A stretch of DNA of 64,000 nucleotides from positions 337,037 to 401,036 of the forward strand of contig NZ_JBGCCT010000008.1 of assembly GCF_041260665.1 (NCBI RefSeq), given 5' to 3'. Positions 35,551 to 43,125 of the stretch are shown here, one piece after another. A model generated the notes under the pieces. That model worked only from the letters and a program-made list of their open reading frames with translations. It did not search any database and was not told the DNA's origin. Both the position numbers and the translations under genes were made by a program. The stretch comes from Catenulispora sp. GP43 (GTDB lineage Bacteria > Actinomycetota > Actinomycetes > Streptomycetales > Catenulisporaceae). The number at the start of each line of letters is the position of its first letter. Position 1 is the first letter of the stretch.

Positions 35551-36999
35551 CTACCTGCCGACGAGGACCTCGGCCGTGGCCTGCACGCAGACCCGCGAGA
35601 TGCCGTAGCCGGCCACCCAGGCCGCGCCGCCGGGGTCGGTGTGCGCGACGCCGAGGTCGACCACGATGGTATCGGGGCGCTCCTGGATGAGGCGGCTTAC
35701 CCGGTCGAGGTCCTCGGGGGAGCGCTGGATGCCTCGTACGACGACGACCAGCGGCCGGTCGGCGGGCGCCTGGGCGGTGGCAGTGGCGGGGGTGTCGGCG
35801 ATGTCGGCGAGCTTCGAGCTGGTGGTGCCCGGGAGCAGGTCGGCCAGCGGGGTGGCCAGGCTGCGGGGGAGTTCGACCTCGATGACGTGCGGGGCGGCCT
35901 TCAGTGGGAGGGCGCCATCCTCCGCGCGCAACACCCTGACCGCACGACGAGCCGCCGCGAGGCCCTCGTCAAAATTCGCCGCCTCAAACTCGGGCGCCCC
36001 AGCCTCCCGCACCTCCCGCCGCCACCGAGCGAAAGCCCCCACCTTCTCAGCAGCCTCCACCAACCGCGCCTCGGCCAGGGTCCCGTCCCGCAGCGCCTCC
36101 GTGACCGCGGCCGTGATCGCCGCCATGTCGGCGTCCGTCGAGTTGTTGTCCACGCACACCAGGTCCATCCCGGCCGCCAGCGCGCGCACCGCTGCCCCGG
36201 CGAGTCCGTACCGCGCCCGGACCGCGGCCATCCCGATCCCGTCGGTGACTGCCAGGCCGTCGAAGCCGAGTTCGCCCCGCAGCAGTCCGCCGACCACCGC
36301 CGGGCTCACCGAGGCCGGGTGCTCGGCGTCGAACTCCGGCATCAGCAGGTGCGCGACCATCACTGCCCGCGCCCCGGCTGCCACCGCCGCGCTGAACGGC
36401 GGCAGGGTGTCGCGCCGCAGCTGCTCGAGCGTCGCCGTCACCGTCGGGAGTCCGTAGTGCGAGTCCACCACCGTGTCGCCGTGCCCGGGGAAGTGCTTCG
36501 CACACGCCGCGACCCCCGCCGCGTGCAGGCCCCGCACCGCCGCGGCGACGTGCCGCGACACCACGGCCGGGTCCGAGCCGAAGGACCGCGCGCCGATCAC
36601 CGGGTTGCGCGGCTCGGTGTTCACGTCGGCGACCGGCGCGTAGTCCAGGTCGATCCCCGTCTCGCGCACCAGCGTGCCGACCGAGCGCGCCACCGCCTCG
36701 GTGAGGGCCGCGTCGTCGATCGCGCCCAGCGCCAGGTTCCCCGGGGAGGAGGAGCCGGTGGCGAACTCCAGCCGCGTGATGTCCCCGCCTTCCTCGTCGA
36801 CGGCGACGAACGCGTCCGGATTCGCCGTGCGCACCTCGTCGGTCAGGGCCCGCAGCTGCGCCGGGGACTCGATGTTCGCCGCGAACACGATCACCGAGCC
36901 GAGCCCGCCGGCCAGCCGCCGCCGCACCCAGTCCGGCAGCGTCGTCCCCGCGAAGCCCGGCTGCAGCACGCGGGCGATCAACACATCGAGCTCGGACAT
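35551..36999 (-). CDS. nagZ: Beta-N-acetylhexosaminidase (GH3, NagZ-type)
   Basis: A 482-residue glycoside hydrolase family 3 enzyme that removes terminal GlcNAc from muropeptides. The catalytic loop KHFPGHGDTVVDSHYGLP carries the His/Asp acid-base pair of GH3 N-acetylglucosaminidases, and GLAVTDGIGMAAVRARYG contains the nucleophile Asp. FVAVDEEGGDITRLE lines the substrate site. A C-terminal domain of about 120 residues follows, as in the long NagZ of Gram-positives. No signal peptide, so it acts inside the cell. Translationally coupled (TGATG) to the upstream NamZ gene. Confidence 0.93.
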   Translation of the reverse strand: MSELDVLIARVLQPGFAGTTLPDWVRRRLAGGLGSVIVFAANIESPAQLRALTDEVRTANPDAFVAVDEEGGDITRLEFATGSSSPGNLALGAIDDAALTEAVARSVGTLVRETGIDLDYAPVADVNTEPRNPVIGARSFGSDPAVVSRHVAAAVRGLHAAGVAACAKHFPGHGDTVVDSHYGLPTVTATLEQLRRDTLPPFSAAVAAGARAVMVAHLLMPEFDAEHPASVSPAVVGGLLRGELGFDGLAVTDGIGMAAVRARYGLAGAAVRALAAGMDLVCVDNNSTDADMAAITAAVTEALRDGTLAEARLVEAAEKVGAFARWRREVREAGAPEFEAANFDEGLAAARRAVRVLRAEDGALPLKAAPHVIEVELPRSLATPLADLLPGTTSSKLADIADTPATATAQAPADRPLVVVVRGIQRSPEDLDRVSRLIQERPDTIVVDLGVAHTDPGGAAWVAGYGISRVCVQATAEVLVGR

Positions 37000-38159
37000 C
37001 AGCACTCTCCCTCGCGCGGATACAACAGGTACGGTTCCCGCTCCAGCTCGGCGAACCGGCGTGCCGGCGCCCGCCACTGCTCCAAGATCTCCTCAGCGCC
37101 GGCCCCCTTGCAAAGGGCCGTGCGCAGCTCGTCGGAGCCGGCCAGCAGGTCGAAGTGCTTGTCGCGGAACCTCAGACGGCCCAGCCAGCCGTCGCGCAGC
37201 GCGCACAGCACCATGACGCCCACCGCCGGCGGATCGACGGCGTCGGGATCGGTGACGTGCAGCTGCGCGCCGCAGATCTGCTGCCCGGCGTACCGGTCGA
37301 AGGCGGGGGTCGCATACGCCTCCCGCACCGCGATCCCGGTCGGCGCCGCGGCCCGCAGCCGTTCGGCGAACGTGCGGTCCAGCCAGGGCGCGCCGACGAG
37401 TTCGAACGGCGTGGTGGTGCCGCGCCCGACCGAGACGTTCGTCCCCTCCAGGAAGCAGGTCCCGGGGTATATCAGGGCACTGGTCGGGGTCGGCAGGTTC
37501 GGCGAGGGCGGCACCCACGGCAGCCCGGTCGCCGGGAACAGCTTCGCGGCGTCCCAGCCGGCCAGCGGCACGACCTCCGGGGCCGGGACGCCGAGCCGGG
37601 CGGCGAACAGCCGGCCGAGCTCGCCCATCGTCAGGCCGTGCCGCACCGGGATGGCGGCCCGTCCTACGAACGAGGTGAACTCCTGGTGCAGTACCGGCCC
37701 CGCGACCACGCGTCCGCCGAGCGGATTGGGCCGGTCCAGCACGCAGACCGGCACGTCGATCTTCGCCGCGGCGGCCATCGCGTCGTACAGGCTGGACTCG
37801 TACGTGAAGAAGCGGGCTCCGGAGTTCTGCAGATCGACGACCAGCACATCGATCCGGGACTCGGCGAGCATGCCCGTCAGGTGCTCGACGCTGTGGTCGT
37901 AGGTGTCGTAGACCGGCAGGCCTGTGCTCGAATCCGTTGCCGCGGCTTCGGATTCCCCGGCCTGTGCGGTACCGAGCACACCGTGCTCAGGACCGAACAG
38001 CGCACGCAGATCGCATCCGGCGTCCAGCAAGGCGTGCGCGGCGTGCCGGCCGTCGGAGGTGATCGCCGCGGGGTGGGTCAGCAGCCCGACGCGCCGGCCG
38101 GCGAACCGGGTGCCGGCCGCGATGACCTGGTCGAGCCCGGTGGCGGTGGGGGCCGTCAT
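36999..38159 (-). CDS. namZ: Exo-beta-N-acetylmuramidase (NamZ, DUF1343/GH171)
   Basis: A 386-residue DUF1343 protein. RRVGLLTHPAAITSDGRHAA and LFGPEHGVLGTAQAGE form the N-terminal Rossmann-like part, DVLVVDLQNSGARFFTYESS is the most conserved block, and CVLDRPNPLGGRVVAGPVL and FLEGTNVSVGRGTTTPFELV continue the family core. Known: B. subtilis NamZ (YbbC) removes MurNAc from the non-reducing end of peptidoglycan fragments and acts with NagZ and AmiE. No signal peptide is seen here, unlike the secreted Bacillus enzyme, which implies that fragments are imported first. ATGA overlap with the double GNAT gene. Confidence 0.92.
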   Translation of the reverse strand: MTAPTATGLDQVIAAGTRFAGRRVGLLTHPAAITSDGRHAAHALLDAGCDLRALFGPEHGVLGTAQAGESEAAATDSSTGLPVYDTYDHSVEHLTGMLAESRIDVLVVDLQNSGARFFTYESSLYDAMAAAAKIDVPVCVLDRPNPLGGRVVAGPVLHQEFTSFVGRAAIPVRHGLTMGELGRLFAARLGVPAPEVVPLAGWDAAKLFPATGLPWVPPSPNLPTPTSALIYPGTCFLEGTNVSVGRGTTTPFELVGAPWLDRTFAERLRAAAPTGIAVREAYATPAFDRYAGQQICGAQLHVTDPDAVDPPAVGVMVLCALRDGWLGRLRFRDKHFDLLAGSDELRTALCKGAGAEEILEQWRAPARRFAELEREPYLLYPREGEC

Positions 38160-39073
38160 GCGGAGATCGACTTCTCGAAGGTCCAGAAGACCCGGCCCAG
38201 CGTGGCCCCGACGGTTTTGGAGTAGAACCGGACCGGGCCGACCCAGCCGATCTCGGCGACCGCGATCCCGGCCTCGCGCTGGTCGGCCAGGCAGCGGCGC
38301 AGCAGCACGGCGCCGATGCCCAGGCCGCGGGCCGCCTCGTCGGTGCCCATCGGGCCGAACATGGCGACGCGCTGGATGCCGTGTCCGGCGAAGCCGAGGT
38401 AGGCGCCGTCGCGGACGGCCACGTGCAACCTCGGCGGATCGTTGTGCAGCGCCATCGCGGCCTCCTGGCCCCAGGTGCCGCCGAACTCCTCCTCGATCCA
38501 GGCGCGCAGAGGCTTCTCGTCCTCCGGCCGCGCGCGGCGTATCTCGACGCCCATCCCGGCCTCGGCCAGGCGTCGTTCGTCGTCCTCGGTGGCCAGGTCG
38601 GCCGCGGCGAGGTCGACCAGCATGTTGTCGGCGTCCAGCAGGCGCTCGTAGCCGGCGGCCGTGGCCAGGCACACCGCCGGGGTGTAGCGGACGTCGATGC
38701 CCGGCCAGGCGAAGTACGGCGGGTTGCCCCGGATGCGCAGGCGGGTCGCTCCGGCGGCGGCCAGGCGGCGCTCCAGTTCGGCCAGCAGGGCCCGGCCGTG
38801 GCCGCGTTCGCGGTGCTCGGGGCCGACGACGAGCAGGTCGATGTGGCCGGTGGCCGGCACGTCGTCGTGGGCCGGGCGCAGCGATCCGAAGGCGAGGCCG
38901 ATCACGCGGGTCCCATTGCCGTCGTCGTCGGGCCGCTCCAGGACGATCCGGCAGCCATCGGCGGCCGAGGACCACAGCAGGTCCACGACCGCGCCGGCGT
39001 CGGGATCATGGATCAGGCCGGCCGAGGCCAGCTCTCGCAGGGTCGGCAGATCTTCGGGAGTTGCGGAACGCAT
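38156..39073 (-). CDS. Double-domain GNAT acetyltransferase
   Basis: A 305-residue protein with two GNAT domains. The first has LVVGPEHRERGHGRALLAEL as its acetyl-CoA loop (about residues 88-107); the second has MGTDEAARGLGIGAVLLRRC near residue 255. ATG 39073 has GAGG upstream; ATG 39091 lacks a ribosome site. It is the first gene of the namZ-nagZ operon and divergent from the AmiE-like gene (36 bp). A role in acetylating an amino sugar or muropeptide amine is possible but only inferred from the neighbours; Bacillus also carries a GNAT gene (ybbJ) beside its mur operon. Confidence 0.82.
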   Translation of the reverse strand: MRSATPEDLPTLRELASAGLIHDPDAGAVVDLLWSSAADGCRIVLERPDDDGNGTRVIGLAFGSLRPAHDDVPATGHIDLLVVGPEHRERGHGRALLAELERRLAAAGATRLRIRGNPPYFAWPGIDVRYTPAVCLATAAGYERLLDADNMLVDLAAADLATEDDERRLAEAGMGVEIRRARPEDEKPLRAWIEEEFGGTWGQEAAMALHNDPPRLHVAVRDGAYLGFAGHGIQRVAMFGPMGTDEAARGLGIGAVLLRRCLADQREAGIAVAEIGWVGPVRFYSKTVGATLGRVFWTFEKSISA

Positions 39074-39109
39074 CGCGGCCCTCTTCGTCATTTGCTAACG
39101 TCTTCAGGC

Positions 39110-40264
39110 ATGATTGACGGTGGAAACCTACCAGACCCCCGGAAGCTCGTCGCCGAGGCCGTGCAGGCCGGTGTCGTCCCCAGCGCGGTGCTCGCCTACG
39201 GCCGCGGGACCGACGGCCCGGTGGACGTCGCCGCGTTCGGCGCCGGCGTCGGCCCCGACACCCGCTACGACCTGGCCTCGCTGACGAAGGTCACGGCCAC
39301 GCTGCCGTGCGTGCTGCGGCTGGCCGAGGCCGGAGAGATCGGGCTGGACGACCAGGTGGTGAAGTACCTGCCGGGCTTCGGCACGGATTCCGCCAAGGAG
39401 CGGGTGACCATCCGGCACCTGCTGACCCACACTTCCGGGCTGCCCGCGATCCTGGAGGTCTGGCGGCTGCCCGGGACCGCCGAGGAGCGGTTCGCCGCGG
39501 TGTTGGCCGAGCCGCTGCAGGCGCCGGTGGGGAGCGTCGTGAAGTACTCCGACCCGGGCTTCATCATGCTGGGGCGGATCGTGGCCGACGTGACCGGCAA
39601 GCCCTTGCCGGAGGCGTTCCGGGAAATGGTGGCCGGGCCGCTGGGGATGGCTGCCACCGGCTTCCTGCCGGCCGGGCATGCGGCTCCCACGGAGGCGAAC
39701 TGGTTCGACGACCCGGAGCGTCAGGACCCGAAGTCCGGCGTCGTGCACGACGAGAACGCCGAGAGCCTCGGCGGCGTCGCCGGCCAGGCCGGGCTGTTCG
39801 GGAACGCCTCGGATCTGGCTGCCTACCTGCGCGCCGGCTGGCTCGACGAGGACAGCCCGATCCTGGCCCCGGCCACCCGCGCCGAGGCGCTGCGCTGCCA
39901 GACCGACGGCGACGGCCTGGACGGCCGGCGCGGCCTCGGCTGGACGCTGCGCGGGGACTCCCATGACTTCATGTCCGACCAGTGGCCGGCCACCGGCGCC
40001 GGGCACACCGGGTTCACCGGCACCAGCCTTGCCTTCGACCCGGTGACCGGGATCTGGTGCGTGCTGCTGACCAACGCGGTGCTGTTCGGCCGGGACAACC
40101 GGGCGCGGCAGCTGCGGCGCTCGCTGCACGCCGCGGTCGCCGCCGGGTTCGGCGTCGCCCTACAGCCCCACAACGTGCCCGAAGACGGTCCCGGAGGCGG
40201 CCCCGGAAGCAGCCTCAACACCGGTGACGACGACACCGGTCCTGGCTTTAGGATCACAGCATGA
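39110..40264 (+). CDS. AmiE-like serine hydrolase (beta-lactamase fold)
   Basis: A 384-residue class C beta-lactamase-fold enzyme. The nucleophile motif is S57-L-T-K60 (ASLTKVTATLPC), the second motif is YSD (KYSDPGFIML) in place of the usual YxN, and the third is HTG (GAGHTGFTGTSL). There is no signal peptide. In B. subtilis the same family member AmiE (YbbE), encoded with nagZ, namZ and murQR, cleaves the MurNAc-L-alanine amide bond; the same role is inferred here. About 40 C-terminal residues are a Gly/Asp-rich extension. ATGA overlap with the RpiR gene. Confidence 0.82.
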   Translation: MIDGGNLPDPRKLVAEAVQAGVVPSAVLAYGRGTDGPVDVAAFGAGVGPDTRYDLASLTKVTATLPCVLRLAEAGEIGLDDQVVKYLPGFGTDSAKERVTIRHLLTHTSGLPAILEVWRLPGTAEERFAAVLAEPLQAPVGSVVKYSDPGFIMLGRIVADVTGKPLPEAFREMVAGPLGMAATGFLPAGHAAPTEANWFDDPERQDPKSGVVHDENAESLGGVAGQAGLFGNASDLAAYLRAGWLDEDSPILAPATRAEALRCQTDGDGLDGRRGLGWTLRGDSHDFMSDQWPATGAGHTGFTGTSLAFDPVTGIWCVLLTNAVLFGRDNRARQLRRSLHAAVAAGFGVALQPHNVPEDGPGGGPGSSLNTGDDDTGPGFRITA

Positions 40265-41232
40265 GCAGTGGCGCGAATCGGTCCTCCCGCGGCACGCGCG
40301 GAGCAGTCTCCGGCGGCAGTGGCGCGTCGGCCACGGCCACGGTATCGGTGCTGGGCGGGGAGACCGGGCCGCCGCCGACCGTGCTGGTGCGGATCAGGGC
40401 TCTGCTGCCGACGCTGCCGCCCTCGGAGCGGCGGGTGGCCGAGGCGGCGATCGCCGACCCGGCCGGGGTGGCCGCCAAGACGATCAGCGAGCTGGCCGCG
40501 GACTGCGACACCTCGGAGACCACGGTCATCCGCTTCTGCCGCGCGGTGGGCCTCAAGGGCTACCCGGAGCTGCGGATCGGGCTGGCCGCCGCGGCCGGCA
40601 TCGAGGACGCCGCCGCGAGCGCGCACACCGCCGGCGGCGACATCGGCCCCGGCGACTCGCTGGCCGACGTGGTGACCAAGCTCGGCTACGCCGACGCCCG
40701 CGCGGTCGAGGACACCGTCGCGCAGGTGGACCTGCAGGTGCTGGAGCGGGCCGTGGACGCGGTGGTGTCGGCCGGCGCGGTGGACGTCTACGGCATCGGG
40801 GCCAGCGCCCTGATCGCCCTGGACCTGCACCAGAAGCTGCACCGCATCGGGCACCGGGCCTTCGCCTGGCCGGACGCCGAGGCCGCGCTGACCTCCGCGG
40901 CGCTGCTGGGCCGCGGCGACGTCGCGATCGGCATCTCGCACACCGGCGCCACCCCGGCGACCGTCACCGCCCTGGCCGAGGCGCACGACAACGGCGCCCG
41001 CACCATCGCCATCACCAACTTCCCGCGCTCGCCCATCACCGACGTCGCCGACCTGGTCCTGACCACCGCGGTGCGCGAGACCACGTTCCGCTCCGGCGCC
41101 ATGGCCAGCCGCATCGCCGCGCTGACGGTGGTGGACTGCCTGTTCGTGGGTGTCGCGCAGCGCAACTTCAGCCGCACCACACGCGCGCTGGAACGGACGC
41201 GCAGCGCGGTGCAGGGGGCGCGGGGGCGGTAG
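40261..41232 (+). CDS. RpiR/MurR-family regulator (HTH_6 + SIS)
   Basis: A 323-residue regulator. After a Gly/Ser-rich N-terminus comes the RpiR HTH (TISELAADCDTSETTVIRFC with RAVGLKGYPELR, about residues 78-110), then a SIS sugar-phosphate-binding domain (GAVDVYGIGASALIALDLHQ and GDVAIGISHTGATPATV). Its position between an AmiE-like gene and murQ matches MurR, which senses MurNAc 6-phosphate. It likely controls both the murQ side and the transporter promoter near 42943-42971. Stop overlaps the next GNAT start. Confidence 0.88.
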   Translation: MSSGANRSSRGTRGAVSGGSGASATATVSVLGGETGPPPTVLVRIRALLPTLPPSERRVAEAAIADPAGVAAKTISELAADCDTSETTVIRFCRAVGLKGYPELRIGLAAAAGIEDAAASAHTAGGDIGPGDSLADVVTKLGYADARAVEDTVAQVDLQVLERAVDAVVSAGAVDVYGIGASALIALDLHQKLHRIGHRAFAWPDAEAALTSAALLGRGDVAIGISHTGATPATVTALAEAHDNGARTIAITNFPRSPITDVADLVLTTAVRETTFRSGAMASRIAALTVVDCLFVGVAQRNFSRTTRALERTRSAVQGARGR

Positions 41233-41786
41233 TGGACTACACGCTGACCGGACAGTCGGTGGGACTGCGCATCCTGCGCGAGTCGGATCTGGACGCGCTG
41301 GTCGCCTGGTGGTCCGATCCGGCGACCCTGGCGCGGCAGACCAGCGGCTCGCTGGTCGCCCGGCCCGCCGCCGAGGTGGCGGAGATGTTCCGGGGCTGGA
41401 GCGCCAACGAGGGCAGCGACGTGGGCCTGGCGGTGGTGGAGCTCAGTACCGGCGAACTGGCCGGCAACGTCGGGCTGTTCGGCGCCACGGTGAAGGACCG
41501 CTGCGCGATGCTCGGCGTGATGCTCGGTGCGCCGTATCAGGGTCGCGGGCTGGGCACGGACACGGTGCGCACGATCGTCGGCCACGGCTTCACCGGCCTG
41601 GGGCTGCACCGCATCCAGCTGAGCGTCAACTCCAACAACCCGGCGGCGATCGCGGCGTATCGCAAGGCCGGGTTCGTCGAGGAGGGGCGGCTGCGCGAGA
41701 CCTTCTTCCAGGGCGGGCGCTGGCACGACTCGGTGAAGATGGGGATCCTGGCGCGGGAGTTCCGGGACGGCGGCGCCGAGCGCTGA
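41232..41786 (+). CDS. RimJ/RimL-type GNAT acetyltransferase
   Basis: A 184-residue acetyltransferase. GLRILRESDLDALVAWWSDP is the RimJ/RimL opening, LGVMLGAPYQGRGLGTDTVR is the acetyl-CoA loop, and LSVNSNNPAAIAAYRKAGFV is motif B. The GTG at 41232 shares a base with the RpiR stop (TAGTG), so it is tightly coupled. It is the second acetyltransferase of the salvage locus; the substrate is unknown. Confidence 0.85.
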   Translation: MDYTLTGQSVGLRILRESDLDALVAWWSDPATLARQTSGSLVARPAAEVAEMFRGWSANEGSDVGLAVVELSTGELAGNVGLFGATVKDRCAMLGVMLGAPYQGRGLGTDTVRTIVGHGFTGLGLHRIQLSVNSNNPAAIAAYRKAGFVEEGRLRETFFQGGRWHDSVKMGILAREFRDGGAER

Positions 41787-41860
41787 CCGGCGCGCGCCAC
41801 CGCCACCCGCAGAACGGCAGAACCGCAGAAATGCCGAGCCCGCGCGCCTGCCCCATGATG

Positions 41861-41893
41861 AAAGCCGAAAGCCGAAAGCCGAAAGCCGAAAGC
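41861..41893 (+). repeat. 8-bp tandem repeat between convergent genes
   Basis: Four units of GAAAGCCG-type sequence (AAAGCCGAAAGCCGAAAGCC...) in the 131-bp space between the GNAT gene and murQ. No hairpin potential of note; a slippage tract. Confidence 0.9.
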
Positions 41894-41917
41894 TGATAAG
41901 CGACCTCCGCGCGGGGC

Positions 41918-42841
41918 TCAGGTCCGTGCGGAGGCCGCCAGCGCCGCCCGCACCTGCCCGCCGGCGGCGGCCAGCGCGCGCCGCGCCTCGGCCGGCGGCA
42001 CCGCGCCGAGCAGGCAGACCAGCGCCGTCTTCAGCTCGCCGGCGCACTCGGCCAGCGCGGTCGCGCACTCCTGCTCGGGAAGGCCGGTGGCCTCCGTCAG
42101 GATCGTCAGGACGCGGCCGCGCAGCTTGGTGTTCGTCGGGGCGAGGTCGACCATCAGGTTCGAGTAGGTGTGGCCCAGGGCGATCATCGCGGCGGTGGAG
42201 AAGCCGTTGAGGATCAGCTTCTGGGCGGTGGCCGCCTTCAGGCGGGTGGAGCCGGCGATCGCCTCCGGGCCGGTGTCCGGGCCCAGGTGCACGTCCGCCT
42301 CGTCGGCCAGGGCCGCGGCCGGGTTGGCCGAGACCAGGGCGGTGAAGGCGCCGGCGGCGCGGGCGGCGCGCAGGGCCCCGGCGACATAGGGGGCGCGGCC
42401 GCTGGCGGTCAGGCCGACCACCACGTCGGCCGCGGTGACCTCGGCGGCGTCGGCCGCGCCGCCCTCGGCGGAGTCCTCGGCGCCCTCCACCGGGATGGTG
42501 AGGGCTTTGATGCCGCCGGCGATGTGCGCGACGACCACGCCCGGGGGCAGGCCGAAGGTGGGGATCAGCTCGGCGGCGTCCATCACCGCCACCCGGCCGG
42601 AGGTGCCGGCGCCGAAGTAGTGCACGCGGCCGCCGGCGCGCAGCCGGCGCACGGTCTCGTCGACCACCTCGGCCAGCGCCGGGAGCACCGCGGCGACCGC
42701 GGCCGGGACCCGGGCGTCCTCGGCGTTGAGCAGGGCCAGCACCTCGACCGTCGGCACGGCGTCGATGTCCGCGGTCGCCGGGTTGCGCTCCTCGGTCGGC
42801 GCGGCCACGCGCTCTGCGGTGGGCGGGGTCAAGGGGCTCAT
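41918..42841 (-). CDS. murQ: N-acetylmuramic acid 6-phosphate etherase
   Basis: A 307-residue SIS-domain lyase that removes the lactyl ether from MurNAc 6-phosphate, giving GlcNAc 6-phosphate and D-lactate. Family marks: PTEERNPATADIDAVPTVEV at the start, VHYFGAGTSGRVAVMDAAEL with the catalytic Glu in DAAEL, and GSTRLKAATAQKLILNGFST. ATG 42841 gives the canonical MurQ N-terminus. It is convergent with the RpiR-GNAT pair and divergent from the peptide ABC operon. Confidence 0.95.
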   Translation of the reverse strand: MSPLTPPTAERVAAPTEERNPATADIDAVPTVEVLALLNAEDARVPAAVAAVLPALAEVVDETVRRLRAGGRVHYFGAGTSGRVAVMDAAELIPTFGLPPGVVVAHIAGGIKALTIPVEGAEDSAEGGAADAAEVTAADVVVGLTASGRAPYVAGALRAARAAGAFTALVSANPAAALADEADVHLGPDTGPEAIAGSTRLKAATAQKLILNGFSTAAMIALGHTYSNLMVDLAPTNTKLRGRVLTILTEATGLPEQECATALAECAGELKTALVCLLGAVPPAEARRALAAAGGQVRAALAASART

Positions 42842-42942
42842 GCGTGGCGTTTCCTCTCGGGGGCGGCCGGCGTGGTCGAGACGGGTCGGCGCGGGGCGTG
42901 CCGTTGGCAAGTTACGGAATGAACGCGATCCGCGCAACTCAT

Positions 42943-42971
42943 TGACGTAGGTCCTCGCCGCGTCCTACGGT
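42943..42971 (+). promoter_or_regulatory. Promoter of the muropeptide ABC operon with overlapping dyad
   Basis: TTGACG (42943-42948) and TACGGT (42966-42971) are spaced 17 bp, a good housekeeping-type -35/-10 pair reading toward the binding-protein gene. CGTAGG (42946-42951) and CCTACG (42964-42969) form an inverted repeat lying directly over both boxes, as expected for a repressor site. That gives a leader of roughly 145 bases. The 284-bp spacer 42842-43125 holds no gene. MurR-type binding is inferred. Confidence 0.55.
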
Positions 42972-43125
42972 TCCACACACTGCAGCGGCTCGGCCGTGCC
43001 CGGCGCGGTCGGATCCGCCATGCGGACCACGCACGGACTCTCAAGCGCACTGCTCGCCAGCGCAGCGCCAGACCGATACTCACCAACCAGCCCGTCCCAC
43101 CGATCCGAACGGAGATGTCAGGACC

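Noticed and set aside
39110..40264. An antibiotic-resistance beta-lactamase
   Set aside because: The fold and motifs fit, but there is no signal peptide, the second motif is YSD, and the neighbours match the AmiE position of the wall-salvage operon.
41861..41893. CRISPR-like repeats
   Set aside because: The units are 8 bp, contiguous and without spacers; the same holds for the arrays at 14169 and 30059.
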